Below are positions 35,672 to 46,177 of a stretch of 64,000 nt of DNA, piece by piece. Source of the stretch: Beroe forskalii (taxonomy: Eukaryota > Ctenophora > Nuda > Beroida > Beroidae); NCBI GenBank assembly GCA_011033025.1, contig WFMF01000577.1, positions 1 through 64,000 of the forward strand, written 5' to 3'. The position numbers and the translations under genes were made by a program. Under the pieces are notes generated by a model. The model was not told where the DNA came from. It searched no databases and was given only the letters and a program-made list of their open reading frames with translations. The stretch's first letter is position 1. Each line of letters opens with the position of its first letter.

Positions 35672-36930
35672 CTTGGATGGAGCAGACAACACCTCTTTTG
35701 AATACCGAACTGAATGCCAAATTGTGTGTTGAGTAGCAGTGACTATACTCGGTGTGGAGCACATTACGTAATTATAGGGTGTAGTGAGCCCTAGACCACA
35801 TTACTCATTCCTGTAGCGTTCAATGAACATTGATCCAGGTACTTTCCATGTTGACATTGCCACTTTGTTCTAGTGGAATGAAAAATTGTAATTTGATCAC
35901 TGTATTTTTCCTGCGACTTGATGTTTAGTTGTCCCGTTGAATTGATACCTCAAATTAGCCCTAATTATCTCAATTGATAATTTCCGAAGGGTGCAGTTTT
36001 TCTAAGCTGCATAATGACTGCTATATTCATTCCGAAGCAAATGTCTCCCCATAATATTATGAGTTCTCCTCAAATTATTCGCATTCTATTTGCTCGTATG
36101 GTAACACCTTACACGTCAACATTGCTGCTACTCTATAAGGCCTCCAAGCTTCAATATTATCATAGTGGGAGATGATGCTGTGTCACTTGAGGCTGTCCCC
36201 AGAGGACTGCCTGATAAAACATGCCTTGCAGCAGGGTCTTTCACATAAAACTTGGGAAAATGGGAAATATGAAAACTCATTATTCAAGCCCATGAGGGCC
36301 GCAGAAGTGTGAATAAAGTACCGGGTGGCCCAAAAAGTGAACAAAAATAAAAGCTTAATTACTTATGCTTTTTTGGAGTTTATTATCAAAATTTTAAGAT
36401 GTACAGTAATAGGAATGGGTCATCCGTCATAAGTTTTTGTACCAAAAATTTAAACTAAAAACCGGTTTTTCGGCCATATTTCAGCATCTAGGCAACCAGA
36501 CCGCTTTTTTCGGGCCACCTGATAGTTTCATATTATATTTTCTAACATTCGCTGTTGCTTCCGTGGTATTTATTCAACTGAGCAACTGTTTTCTTTGCCT
36601 CATTCTCTTAATTTCACTAAGATCTACCTGATTATTCCAGAATGTTGATATTTTGGCGTATTGTCCACATGATGGATCTGGAGTTCTTCAAACAAGACCC
36701 AACAGACCTGGCTCTCAACTCTACCCTCCATTCGGTAGACGGTATCATCACACCTACAGACAGAGCTATCAACTACCTAGTGGGAAGCTTCTTCCTCCTT
36801 CCCTTCCTCACTTCCACCCTCCTCAACCCTCTACTGTTCTGCTTCTTTAACAGGAAGAAGTCTAATGTTAACAAACTCTTCAAGGTGAGACCGTGGGTCT
36901 GGGAACTTGGGACTTGTGAGATAGCTGATA
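35672..36930. repeat. Contig start duplicating 450-1,710 (inverted) and paralogous to 24,390-25,790
   Basis: Against the reverse complement of 450-1,710 the differences are almost all single-base run-length indels. Against 24,390-25,790 there are many substitutions and indels. This suggests 450-1,710 and this stretch are overlapping ends of one molecule. Confidence 0.75.
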
Positions 36931-39900
36931 CTTCTAACTAGACCTTTGGGATGAAACTAAAAATCATACAAACGTAATACTGTACATTTAAAACCTATTT
37001 ATATCCTCAATTTCGCGACTTTGATAGCAGAACTCTGATAGCAGAACATCCACTCAACAAACCCTCCGAAAACCTTACGATTATTCCCACCCGTTCAGGT
37101 GCTAGCAGTATCAGACTTCTTGGCTACCCTGGTGACACCCCTCACCTACACAGTCCTCATGCGGGATTCCAGGGTGTATGCCAGCTCCCACCCGGCTCTC
37201 AGACAAGTTAGACCGTGGTGCTGCGTCATGGGCTGCATCTCACAGGTATTATAAGCATGGTTCAAAGTGCGAAGTGTAATGTTGAGGAGCTGTTAAAAAT
37301 CAAATCGTGTCATTCAGAAACTAAACTACTGAGATCTGAGCAGCATGAAGTTATACCATTCTTGGACTGTAATTTTACTAACTTCTCTAACAGTTTTTTT
37401 AAAATCATTCCTATATTTTCGCACGTTACCAATAGCTCCATTATCAATTATGAAAATCATGGGGGTTTCCCAAAAAGTCTGGAAATCACGTATTCGAGGA
37501 TTCGCGAAAATGATTGACCCTAAGACCCAAAAGTTCCACCCAGTGGGCCAGCTCTTTCCTAGCATTTCTCCACCCCCAGACCCTGATTTGGCGCCTGTTT
37601 TGACCCGCTGACTTAATGCGTGTTGACCCTGACTAGGCGCGTGTTTTGACCCTGACTTGGCGCGTGTTCTGACCCTGACTTAGCGCGTGTTTTGACCCTG
37701 ACTTGGCGCGTGTTCTGACCCTGACTTAGCGCGTGTTTTGACCCTGACTTAGCGCGTGTTTTGACCCTGACTTGGCACGTGTTCTGACCCTGACTTGTTG
37801 CGTGTTCTGACCCTGACTTGGTGCGTGTTCTGACCCTGACTTGGCACGTGTTCTGACCCTGACTTAGCGCGTGTTTTGACCCTGACTTGGCACGTGCTCT
37901 GACCCTGACTTGGCGCGTGTTCTGACCCTGACTTGTCACGTGTTCTGACCCTGACTTGTTGCGTGTTCTGACCCTGACTTGGTGCGTGTTCTGACCCTGA
38001 CTTGGCACGTGTTCTGACCCTGACTTAGCGCGTGTTTTGACCCTGACTTGGCACGTGCTCTGACCCTGACTTGGCGCGTGTTCTGACCCTGACTTGGCAC
38101 GTGTTCTGACCCTGACTTGGCACGTGTTCTGACCCTGACTTTTTGCGTGTTCTGACCCTGACTTAGCGCGTGTTTTGACCCTGACTTGGCACGTGTTCTG
38201 ACCCTGACTTGTTGCGTGTTCTGACCCTGATTTGGTGCGTGTTCTGACCCTGACTTGGCACGTGTTACGACCCTGATTTGTTGCGTGTTCTGACCCTGAT
38301 TTGGTGCGTGTTCTGACCCTGACTTGGCGCGTGTTCTGACCCCGACTTGGCACGTGTTTTGACCTGACTGTCACTTGTTTAAGCGGGGTCGTGTTTGACC
38401 CTGACTTGACCCTGCTTCAGGCTGACTTAGCGCGTGTTCTGACCCTGACTTGGCACGTGTTCTGACTCTGACTTAGCGCGTGTTTTGACCCTGACTTGGT
38501 GCGTGTTCTGACCCTGACTTGGCACGTGTTCTGACCCTGACTTGGCACGTGTTCTGACCCTGACTTAGCGCGTGTTCTGACCCTGATTTGGTGCGTTTTC
38601 TGACCCTGACTTGGTGCGTGTTCTGACCCTGACTTGGCACGTGTTCTGACCCTGACTTAGCGCGTGTTTTGACCCTGACTTGGTGCGTGTTCTGACCCTG
38701 ACTTGGCACGTGTTCTGATCCTGACTTAGCGCGTGTTCTGACCCTGATTTGGTGCGTGTTCTGACCATGACTTGGCACGTGTACTGACCCTGACTTGGCG
38801 CGTGTTCTGACCATGACTTAGCGCGTGTTCTGGCCCTGACTTGGCACGTGTTCTGACCCTGACTTGGCACGTGTTCTGACCCTGACTTGTTGCGTGTTCT
38901 GACCCTGACTTGGCGCGTGTTCTGACCCTGACTTGGCGCGTGTTCTGACCCTGACTTGGCGCGTGTTCTGACCCTGACTTGGTGCGTGTTCTGACCCTGA
39001 CTTGTTGCGTGTTCTGACACTGACTTAGCGCGTGTTCTGACACTGACTTGTTGCGTGTTCTGACACTGACTTGGCGCGTGTTCTGACACTGACTTGGCGC
39101 GTGTTCTGACACTGACTTGTTGCGTGTTCTGACCCTGACTTAGCGCGTGTTTTGACCCTGACTTGGTGCGTGTTCTGACCCTAACTTGGTGTGTATTCTG
39201 ACCCTGACTTGGCACGTGTTCTGACCCTGACTTGTTGCAGGTGTTTTGACCCTGACTTGTTGCAGGTGTTCTGACCCTGACTTGTTGCGTGTTCTGACAC
39301 TGACTTGTTGCGTGTTCTGACACTGACTTGTTGCGTGTTCTGACACTGACTTGGCGCGTGTTCTGACTGACTTGTTGCGTGTTCTGACCCTGACTTGTGC
39401 GTGTTCTGACTGACACTGACTTGTTGCGTGTTCTGACACTGACTTGTTGCGTGTTCTGACACTGACTTGTTGCGTGTTCTGACACTGACTTGGCGCGTGT
39501 TCTGACACTGACTTGTTGCGTGTTCTGACACTGACTTAGCGCGTGTTCTGACCCTGCCTTGGCACGTGTTCTGACCCTGACTTGGCGCGTGTTCTGACCC
39601 TGACTTGTTGCCTGTTCTGACCCTGACTTAGCGCGTGTTCTGACCCCGACTTAGCGAGTGTTCTGACCCGGACTTGGCGGGTGATTTGACCCTGACTTGT
39701 TGCGTGTTCTGACCATGACTTAGCGCGTGTTCTGACCCTGACTTAGCACGTGTTCTGACCCTGACTTGTTGCGTGTTTTGACCCTGACTCGGCACGTGTT
39801 CTGACCCTGACTTGGCGCGTGTTCTGACCCTGACTTAGCACGTGTACTGACCCTGACTTAGCACGTGTTCTGACCCTGACTTGTTGCGTGTTCTGACCCT

Positions 39901-40782
39901 GACTTGGCGCGTGTTCTGACCCTGACTTGGCGCGTGTTCTGACCCTGACTTGGCACGTGTTCTGACCCTGACTTGGCGGGTGATTTGACCCTGACTTTGC
40001 GCGTGTTCTGACCATGACTTAGCGCGTGTTCTGACCCTGACTTAGCGAGTGTTCTGACCCTGACTTGGCACGTGTTCTGACCCTGACTTGGCACGTGTTC
40101 TGACCCTGACTTGTTGCAGGTGACGACATGTCTGATAGCGGTTACGAGGATGCTCCAGATCATCACGCCCTTCATCCAAATCCACCACCCGGCTGTGCTG
40201 GCCTACCTCGCCCTCTACACCCTCTACATGGTCCTTAACAACGGCACCTACTACGTCACCCTCGAGTTCTTCCCCCACATGAAGAAGCTCCAGAAGGCTG
40301 GCCTCAACTTCTGCATCTGGCCCAACTTCGTGCACTGTCTGGTGGGTATTGTGGCATCCACCACCACCATGGTGTTCCTGCTCTACAAACGCTCCACCTG
40401 CGGTGGGGTGGAGGTATCCAGGAGGAACTGGAGGAGTTGCGTCACCCTCTTCCTCATGAACATCCCCTACCTCTTCACTGTCGTCATCATCCTCCTGGTC
40501 AAGCTGTTCCTGCCCTCCCAGGTCAGCTTCAGGGAGATCCTCTTCGCATGGCTGCCCTTCTGTACCTCCGGACTCAACCCGGTCATCATAATATCGCGGA
40601 TGCGAAACGTCAGGGCCTTCATCAGGGTGAAGATAACGAGGATGATGGGACGCGAGGTGGAGTCCGTGGATTTGTCCTTCAAAGGGAAGAGTCCGGTCCT
40701 AAACCGGGCAAGGGACGTGGTCGCTTCACCAAGTCCCTTAATGAACCGGAGACATTTCACAAATAGCCCGTTACAGAGATAG
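36642..40782 (+). CDS. Class A (rhodopsin-like) GPCR, copy B, three exons
   Basis: Exons 36,642-36,884, 37,099-37,245 and 40,120-40,782, all phase 0, give 350 residues. It is nearly the same protein as copy A: LLNPLL in TM1, VTR for DRY, the Cys pair, and NPVIIIS at TM7. Differences include LDSKVHA to RDSRVYA in the first extracellular loop, VANN to VLNN, and one extra C-terminal Arg. Intron 1 is only 214 bases, with no transposon. Intron 2 is swollen to 2.9 kb by a 23-bp minisatellite that abuts the true acceptor of exon 3 (40,117-40,119). The gene lies antisense within an intron of the RNF213-like gene. It is an allele or tandem duplicate of copy A. Confidence 0.85.
37590..40116. repeat. 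23-bp minisatellite in GPCR intron 2 (copy B)
   Basis: About 109 units of 23 bp with core 'gaccctgacttg', then variable 'gcgcgtg/gcacgtg/ttgcgtg', then 'ttct'. Copy A has this sequence once, as the 3' end of intron 2 ('gaccctgacttgttgcag/GTG'). Most units read 'ttgcgtg', the acceptor junction with its AG deleted. Two retain 'ttgcaggtg' (AG at 39,239-39,240 and 39,264-39,265). Long minus-strand ORFs with a 23-residue period are repeat artefacts. Confidence 0.9.
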
Positions 40783-41413
40783 ATCACGGTTATTAAAGAG
40801 AATTAAGGCCGCAAGGCGAAATGACAAATCACTTAATTAACTGAGCTACTTATTAACATTGAACTACTCTATCTAAGACAAACATGATCTTACAAGAAAG
40901 AGCTAATAAGGCCGTGAGGCGCATAGCAACATTACGTTATTGTAATTAAGTTTTTTTATTGCTTCCATTGTTATTCAAAAAAGGGTAATTTACCCAACAA
41001 AGTTGATGAACTCACTGAGCTAAAAGGTTTTTGGAGAGAGGCAGTCTTTGCGATTTCTTCTCATTCACCCAATAACAGGGATGGGAAATGGAGTTTATGT
41101 CGTGCTGGACCGTGCTCTCTCCTGAAGAAACGCTATTAAAGAGTTTATAATCACTGCTGTACTATCATTTGACTACCAATTCCATAAATCAACTGCGTTG
41201 TGCTGTCTATCAATTTTAAGCTTTATTAATTTTTGAAAAAAAACGTTAATTATTTGAATGGTATATGATATTCTTACCATAATATATTAAGTAACAAGTT
41301 CCATCATTAACTTGATATTAAAATTATTATTTGTAAATTAAATGGCGTAGAATGCATATTCATTATGACATAATCTGCAAATATAGCACAATATATATAT
41401 GAACAATACGGAC

Positions 41414-41890
41414 CTGGTGTTCCAAGGTAAGAGAAGAGCACGTCATCAGTACATTGGTGTATGACACCTCCGTACCCCTCCCCACACTTCTCCCTAACAT
41501 CCTCCACTATAGCATTAAACTCCGTCTCCCACAACCACCTCTCTCCCTTCAGCTCTTCATTCCGGTTCCTGATCAGGATATCTTGAGGCTCCACCGAATC
41601 ATAGACCACCTCAGGGGTATACGGGACAGAAGCTGTGTCAGCCGCTGCAACAGCAGTGATAACATCCAGAAGGAAGGCGGTGGTTTCATCAGGCGATGTA
41701 TCCAGTAGCTGGGATATGCTGCTGAAGTCGCCCTCCAATCGCTGCGTTACGTTGATGTCACGTGGTAGGTGGTGAGGCCGAGTGGAGAGGAGTAGGTGGG
41801 AGTAGTACCAGAGAACGGCAGTGCTCAGCTTAGACAGGGATCTGACACTCGTCTTACCGGGCTGGTAACTTTCATCGTCCAGCGTGTAAC
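41414..41890 (-). CDS. RNF213-like gene, helical exon after the RZ finger (copy B)
   Basis: The 477-nt exon has acceptor acccag/GTTAC and donor CCAG/gtccg and stays in frame from the preceding 72-nt exon (phase 1 in, phase 1 out). It encodes GYTLDDESYQPGKTSVRSLS, then LSTAVLWYYSHLLLSTRP, DFSSISQLLDTSPDETTAF and an acidic stretch ending GGVIHQCTDDVLF. In RNF213 proteins a similar helical stretch, with a Gly-Tyr-x-Leu start and a DL/DF-x-x-x-x-LL-x-x-S-x-DE motif, follows the RZ finger. It is the last exon on this side of the GPCR. No exon in matching phase was found before the 21-22 kb or 3.6 kb C-terminal exon. Confidence 0.8.
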
Positions 41891-41949
41891 CTGGGTTTGT
41901 TTGAGTTAGACGTGATCAGGAGTTACATCTTACTCCATGTTACGGAGCC

Positions 41950-42010
41950 TTATTTTGCGCGCGCAAGCGCGCCTCTACGAAAAGCGCGCGCAAGCGCGAA
42001 CAAACAGGGA
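41950..42010. repeat. GC-rich hairpin gcgcgcaagcgcg, copy B only
   Basis: 'gcgcgcgcaagcgcg' occurs twice, separated by 'cctctacgaaaa', in the intron next to the 41,890 exon. Copy A lacks it at about 32,250. It is probably a small insertion. Confidence 0.55.
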
Positions 42011-42960
42011 CACGTAACATGTGGTAAAGTTACATCATGAGTTACACATTTGTATCTGAGTGAGTAAAGGTAACCCAATAAAATGTGATGATTGGACTCA
42101 AATCAATGGAGGTGATTGGAACCCACTGCAGGTAGTGATTCCTACCCAACAAGAGTGACTGAAGTCCCATCAACGAAGAGATTGCTAGTTGGAATCAAAT
42201 CTAAGAAGTCCAATCAGACGTGATTGGGTTCGAATTTCAATGAATATTCGGAATTCCATTCTAAGGTATATGATGGAAACAGTGAGATTCGTTGGAAGCC
42301 GAGTTTTCATGAACCCCAACATATTCGAACATTGCGGATGGGTCATGAGTGCTGTAACAGATCAAGACGCAATACGGACAGCCATTTGGTATTGCCTGAG
42401 CGCCCTTGAGTGGTTTCTACAACCACTATGATAAGTTCGGTCGTGCAGAGAGTGCCATGAAACACACAAATTGTATGGCGCGCTACGCAAACCAAACAAC
42501 AACACTGTGACATTGGAGCTCAAAATTGCCACAAAGATTAGTTGTGGGTGAAAGGAAAGAGGTTGAATATAAAAGTTGCTGGCTAGACTAAAAAAAATCT
42601 TGTAAAGAGACGTGTCCTAACCATTAAAATGGCCTTTCAAATGACGCTTCACAAGTTTCTGTCGCAGAACTGCAGCGTATTCAGTCACAGAACTACAGCG
42701 TGTTCAGTCACATAACTGCAGCACATTTTGTCACAGAACTGCAGTCGCAAAACTGCAGCGGTTCTGTCGCAGCGGTTCTGATGTTCTTTTTCTTTCTAAT
42801 GTTATTTTTTCTGTCTGTCTTGTCCTAATAAAAATCTGCTTTACTCGCTTCATCACAGATTTTCCATTTTGTACGGGGCCGATTTCCACAAAGGGAAACT
42901 CCCCAATGAATAATAGTCTATGTTGTGATTATCTGAATATCTGATTTAAGCAGTAATTAC

Positions 42961-43315
42961 CCGTTTCTAGCATCTTCTTTCTACTTTTATCGTACTTTGC
43001 GTTCTGTTTCTCGGGAATGTGATCTCTGCCTCCTGATGAACAGCGCAGTTTTATATCGGGAGAATTCCAACAAGTTAATTAAGTTAATATTTAAGATCAT
43101 GCTCCAAGAAGTATAGGATCGAAATCACGAGAATATAACAAGAAAAACTTGCATTTAGATGATCTCTGAAATGGTAAAAAGCAGCTAATAATATTTCCTA
43201 CCGATTGTAGAACAGCACTCAGGGCATCGTGATCTTTCAAGGGGATCCCCGCAGTTTGTTATAGTGTACACGTGACCATTGGGACATTCGTACCATTCGT
43301 CCTCTTTATCAACTC
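42961..43315 (-). CDS. RNF213-like gene, RZ-type zinc finger (two exons, copy B)
   Basis: Exons 43,202-43,315 and 42,961-43,032 are joined in phase 1 and encode DEWYECPNGHVY, TNCGDPLERSRCPECCSTIGG and RDHIPEKQN. This is the RZ zinc-finger pattern (Cys, His, Cys, then Cys-x2-Cys, with I-G-G-x-x-H after it) known from RNF213 and ZNFX1. The junction falls exactly inside the Ile-Gly-Gly. All candidate zinc ligands are present in both copies. In RNF213 this module supports ubiquitylation, including of lipid A on cytosolic bacteria. The order of AAA+ upstream and helical C-terminal region downstream fits RNF213 rather than ZNFX1. Confidence 0.9.
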
Positions 43316-43494
43316 CTGTTGAAAATACCGTGTTCATAATACCTTCGTCAATCAAAACAGCACCCATAATATGATCGACTTCAAGGGAAAAAGTATTATT
43401 ATCAAAATATTCAAATATCAAATATTTAGATTCTAACTTTCACGGTTGTTGTGAAAGTTAATTTTCAAAACGTAACAGCTTTGAAAGTAGGAAC

Positions 43495-44324
43495 CTGCGA
43501 ATTTGCCGGACGGTTTGACAACGTTCATCATGTGAAAGAGTACGTCGTGCGGCATGCCCATCCAGTAGAAGGCACTGAGGTCAGGGGCCTGGTGCAGGTG
43601 ATGGAAGTAACGTAGTAACGCGTTACTCGGCTCACGCGGTAACGCGTTACCCTGCTCAAGCGCCGCACTCACCAGGTACACAGCTACGCGCCCATGCGCA
43701 CCAAAGCTGCGGGGGTGGGGGTTAGAGATGAATTAATAACTTAATACATAGGGACATGCGCAGCAAGGAATTTAAGGAACAAAGTCAGACAATTCAGCGT
43801 ATTTCATGAGCTCTAAACGCCTTTCGTAGTTGTGAAGTTAACACTGACTTAACAAGGTAATTAACCCATATCTTCATTCATCACATGGGTGTAGAACCCA
43901 AGTACCTGATATCGCGCGAGGTGACGAGAGTATCTATCAGAGGCAGGACGTGTTGTGGTACCATGTTCTTCAAGCACGTGCACCCTGCCTGTCTCTTCAT
44001 CACCATCTCGTAATGTAACACAGCAGCCACACTACTGCTTATTTTATCACTACGGAGACATATTGTGAGTCATTCGAGAAGTGAATATCGTCACAATTTA
44101 TCTTGTAAATTATTATAATTTCCGGATAATGGCCCATTGAGAGAATCGTTCAAATTCAGGGTAAAATACAAAACGCGGTGTTATCTGGCTCATATCACAA
44201 ACCTTGTGGTGTCACTATCCTCGTGTTCACTACAGAGCGTACAGACAGGGAGTACTTTATTCCTGAGTTCTGTGTAGCCCGGCAAGACATTACTCACCCT
44301 CACACTATCAACTGCACTGTCAAC
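43495..44324 (-). CDS. RNF213-like gene, three linker exons before the RZ finger (copy B)
   Basis: Exons 44,203-44,324 (phase 0 to 2), 43,906-44,034 (2 to 2) and 43,495-43,706 (2 to 1) chain without a stop into the RZ finger. They encode VDSAVDSVRVSNVLPGY with LPVCTLCSEHED, then SSVAAVLHYEMV with GCTCLKNM, then FGAHGRVAVYLVSAALEQ with a duplicated NALPREPSNALLRYF, PDLSAFYWMGMPHDVLF and a basic end. The paired cysteines (CTLC, CTC) are too few for a RING. The third exon carries an in-frame 'cagtaacgcgttactc' tandem, also polymorphic in copy A. Exact counterparts are at 34,645-34,760, 34,344-34,472 and 33,906-34,117. Confidence 0.8.
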
Positions 44325-44611
44325 CTGAGGAGATGGGTTGGAGAACTGAATGTAAGGTGCCATTAAGTAATAGACGATTAGACACCTAAACCATTATCAT
44401 ATTATGATTGGTTCAAAGAAACACCAAATAATTAGTTTGGGATTATCTTATCTCTAATCTCTTTATCTCTCTTTAAAAACCCTGTGTATCCGAGTGCATT
44501 TATCTATTTATGGTTGATTTTTATAAAATACCATGATATCTTTCTGGGTAAGTCTCTTTAATAAAAGAATAAACAACAAGACCTTCAGATAGACTAAAAT
44601 TAGGCCGTCAC

Positions 44612-45780
44612 AGTCCCACTCACATTGTCCTGTGCTAGCTGAGGCAGAGCACTCAGCACAGCTCTACAGCACTCCACCCTACCCCCACTCACATTGTCCT
44701 GTGCTAGCTGAGGCAGAGCACTCAGCACAGCTCTACAGCACTCCACCCTACCCCCACTCACATTGTCCTGTGCTAGCTGAGGCAGAGCACTCAGCACAGC
44801 TCTACAGCACTTCACACCACCCCCACTCACATTGTCCTGTGCTAGCTGAGGCAGAGCACTCAGTACAGCTCTACAGCACTCCACCCTACCCCCACTCACA
44901 TTGTCCTGTGCTAGCTGAGGCAGAGCACTCAGCACAGCTCTACAGCACCCCACCCCCACTCACATTGTCCTGTGCTAGCTGAGGCAGAGCACTCAGCACA
45001 GCTCTACAGCACTCCACCCTACCCCCACTCACATTGTCCTGTGCTAGCTGAGTCAGAGCACTCAGCACAGCTCTACAGCACTCTACACCACCCCACTCAC
45101 ATTATCCTGTGCTAGCTGAGGCAGAGCACTCAGTACAGCTCTACAGCACTCCACCCTACCCCACTCACATTGTCCTGTGCTAGCTGAGGCAGAGCACTCA
45201 GTACAGCTCTACAGCACTCTACCCCCACTCACATTGTCCTGTGCTAGCTGAGGCAGAGCACTCAGTACAGCTCTACAGCACTCCACCCTACCCCACTCAC
45301 ATTGTCCTGTGCTAGCTGAGGCAGAGCACTCAGCACAGCTCTACAACACTCCACACCCCCACTCACATTGTCCTGTGCTAGCTGAGGCAGAGCACTCAGT
45401 ACAGCTCTACAGCACTCCACCCTACCCCCACTCACATTGTCCTGTGCTAGCTGAGGTAGAGCACTCAGTACAGCTCTACAGCACTCCATCCCACCCCCAC
45501 TCACATTGTCCTGTGCTAGCTGAGGTAGAGCACTCAGTACAGCTCTACAGCACTCCATCCCACCCCCACTCACATTGTCCTGTGCTAGCTGAGGCAGAGC
45601 ACTCAGCACAGCTCTACAGCACTCCAACCCTACCCCCACTCACATTGTCCTGTGCTAGCTGAGGCAGAGAACTCAGTACAGCTCTACAGCACTCCACCCT
45701 ACCCCCACTCACATTATCCTGTGCTAGCTGAGGCAGTGCACTCAGTGCAGCTCTAAAGCACTCTACCCCACCCGTAGCCA
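44612..45780. repeat. 69-bp tandem array spanning an exon end and its splice donor
   Basis: Seventeen units of 61-69 bp, mostly 69. On the minus strand each unit contains coding-like SALPQLAQDN followed directly by GTGAGTG, a near-consensus 5' splice site. The outermost unit (donor at 45,712) is the end of the 45,713-45,849 exon, so the array arose by repeating the exon/intron boundary. Where units are 69 bp the frame stays open (23-residue period); shorter units break it. Copy A's contig ends in the first unit. Confidence 0.9.
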
Positions 45781-45849
45781 GGAGTTGCCTCAAGATGAAA
45801 GCTCTGATAGTCCCGTGAGCCGGATCACATATCAGCCAGCAGTACATGC
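45713..45849 (-). CDS. RNF213-like gene, exon at the origin of the 69-bp array
   Basis: Acceptor tttgacag/GC and donor GATAAT/gtgagt define a 137-nt exon, phase 1 to 0, encoding MYCWLICDPAHGTIRAF, ILRQLLATGG and SALPQLAQDN. It joins in frame to 46,178-46,232 upstream and 44,203-44,324 downstream. The real donor is uncertain, because any of the 17 GTGAGT sites in the array could be used, adding multiples of about 23 residues where the frame holds. Confidence 0.75.
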
Positions 45850-46177
45850 CTGTCAAAAAGTTAAAATAACTCGTATTAGCGATATTATATGATATCGAGT
45901 TCATAGTTAGTACCACTCTGTGTTTTCACTGACACAATAAGACAATATGGGGATAAGTATTCGATTGACAATATTATAATCAGGAGGGAATGGAAGTGCT
46001 AAAATATTGCAACTTCTTGACCCATGGTTCACAAAACTTATTTCAAGTGTGAAGTGGGAAGAACTGCTATACAGTCGCTGCACACAGTGACAAGGTACAA
46101 CATACCAATGTGTCACATTGGCATCACATTGGCAATGTTATACTGTGATAAATCATGCCTTGATGATAATAACTCAC

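Noticed and set aside
37590..40116. CRISPR-like direct repeat array
   Set aside because: The units are contiguous with no unique spacers, and the setting is an animal intron. It is a minisatellite.
37613..40335. Long minus-strand ORFs (up to ~300 codons) with repeated SEHAPSQGQNT-type residues
   Set aside because: They are the 23-bp intronic minisatellite read in all frames. 23 bp is not a multiple of 3, so every frame repeats with a 23-residue period and stays open by chance.
44632..45662. Plus-strand ORFs reading AEAEHSAQLYSTP repeats
   Set aside because: Antisense of the 69-bp array. The minus strand explains the unit as exon end plus splice donor.
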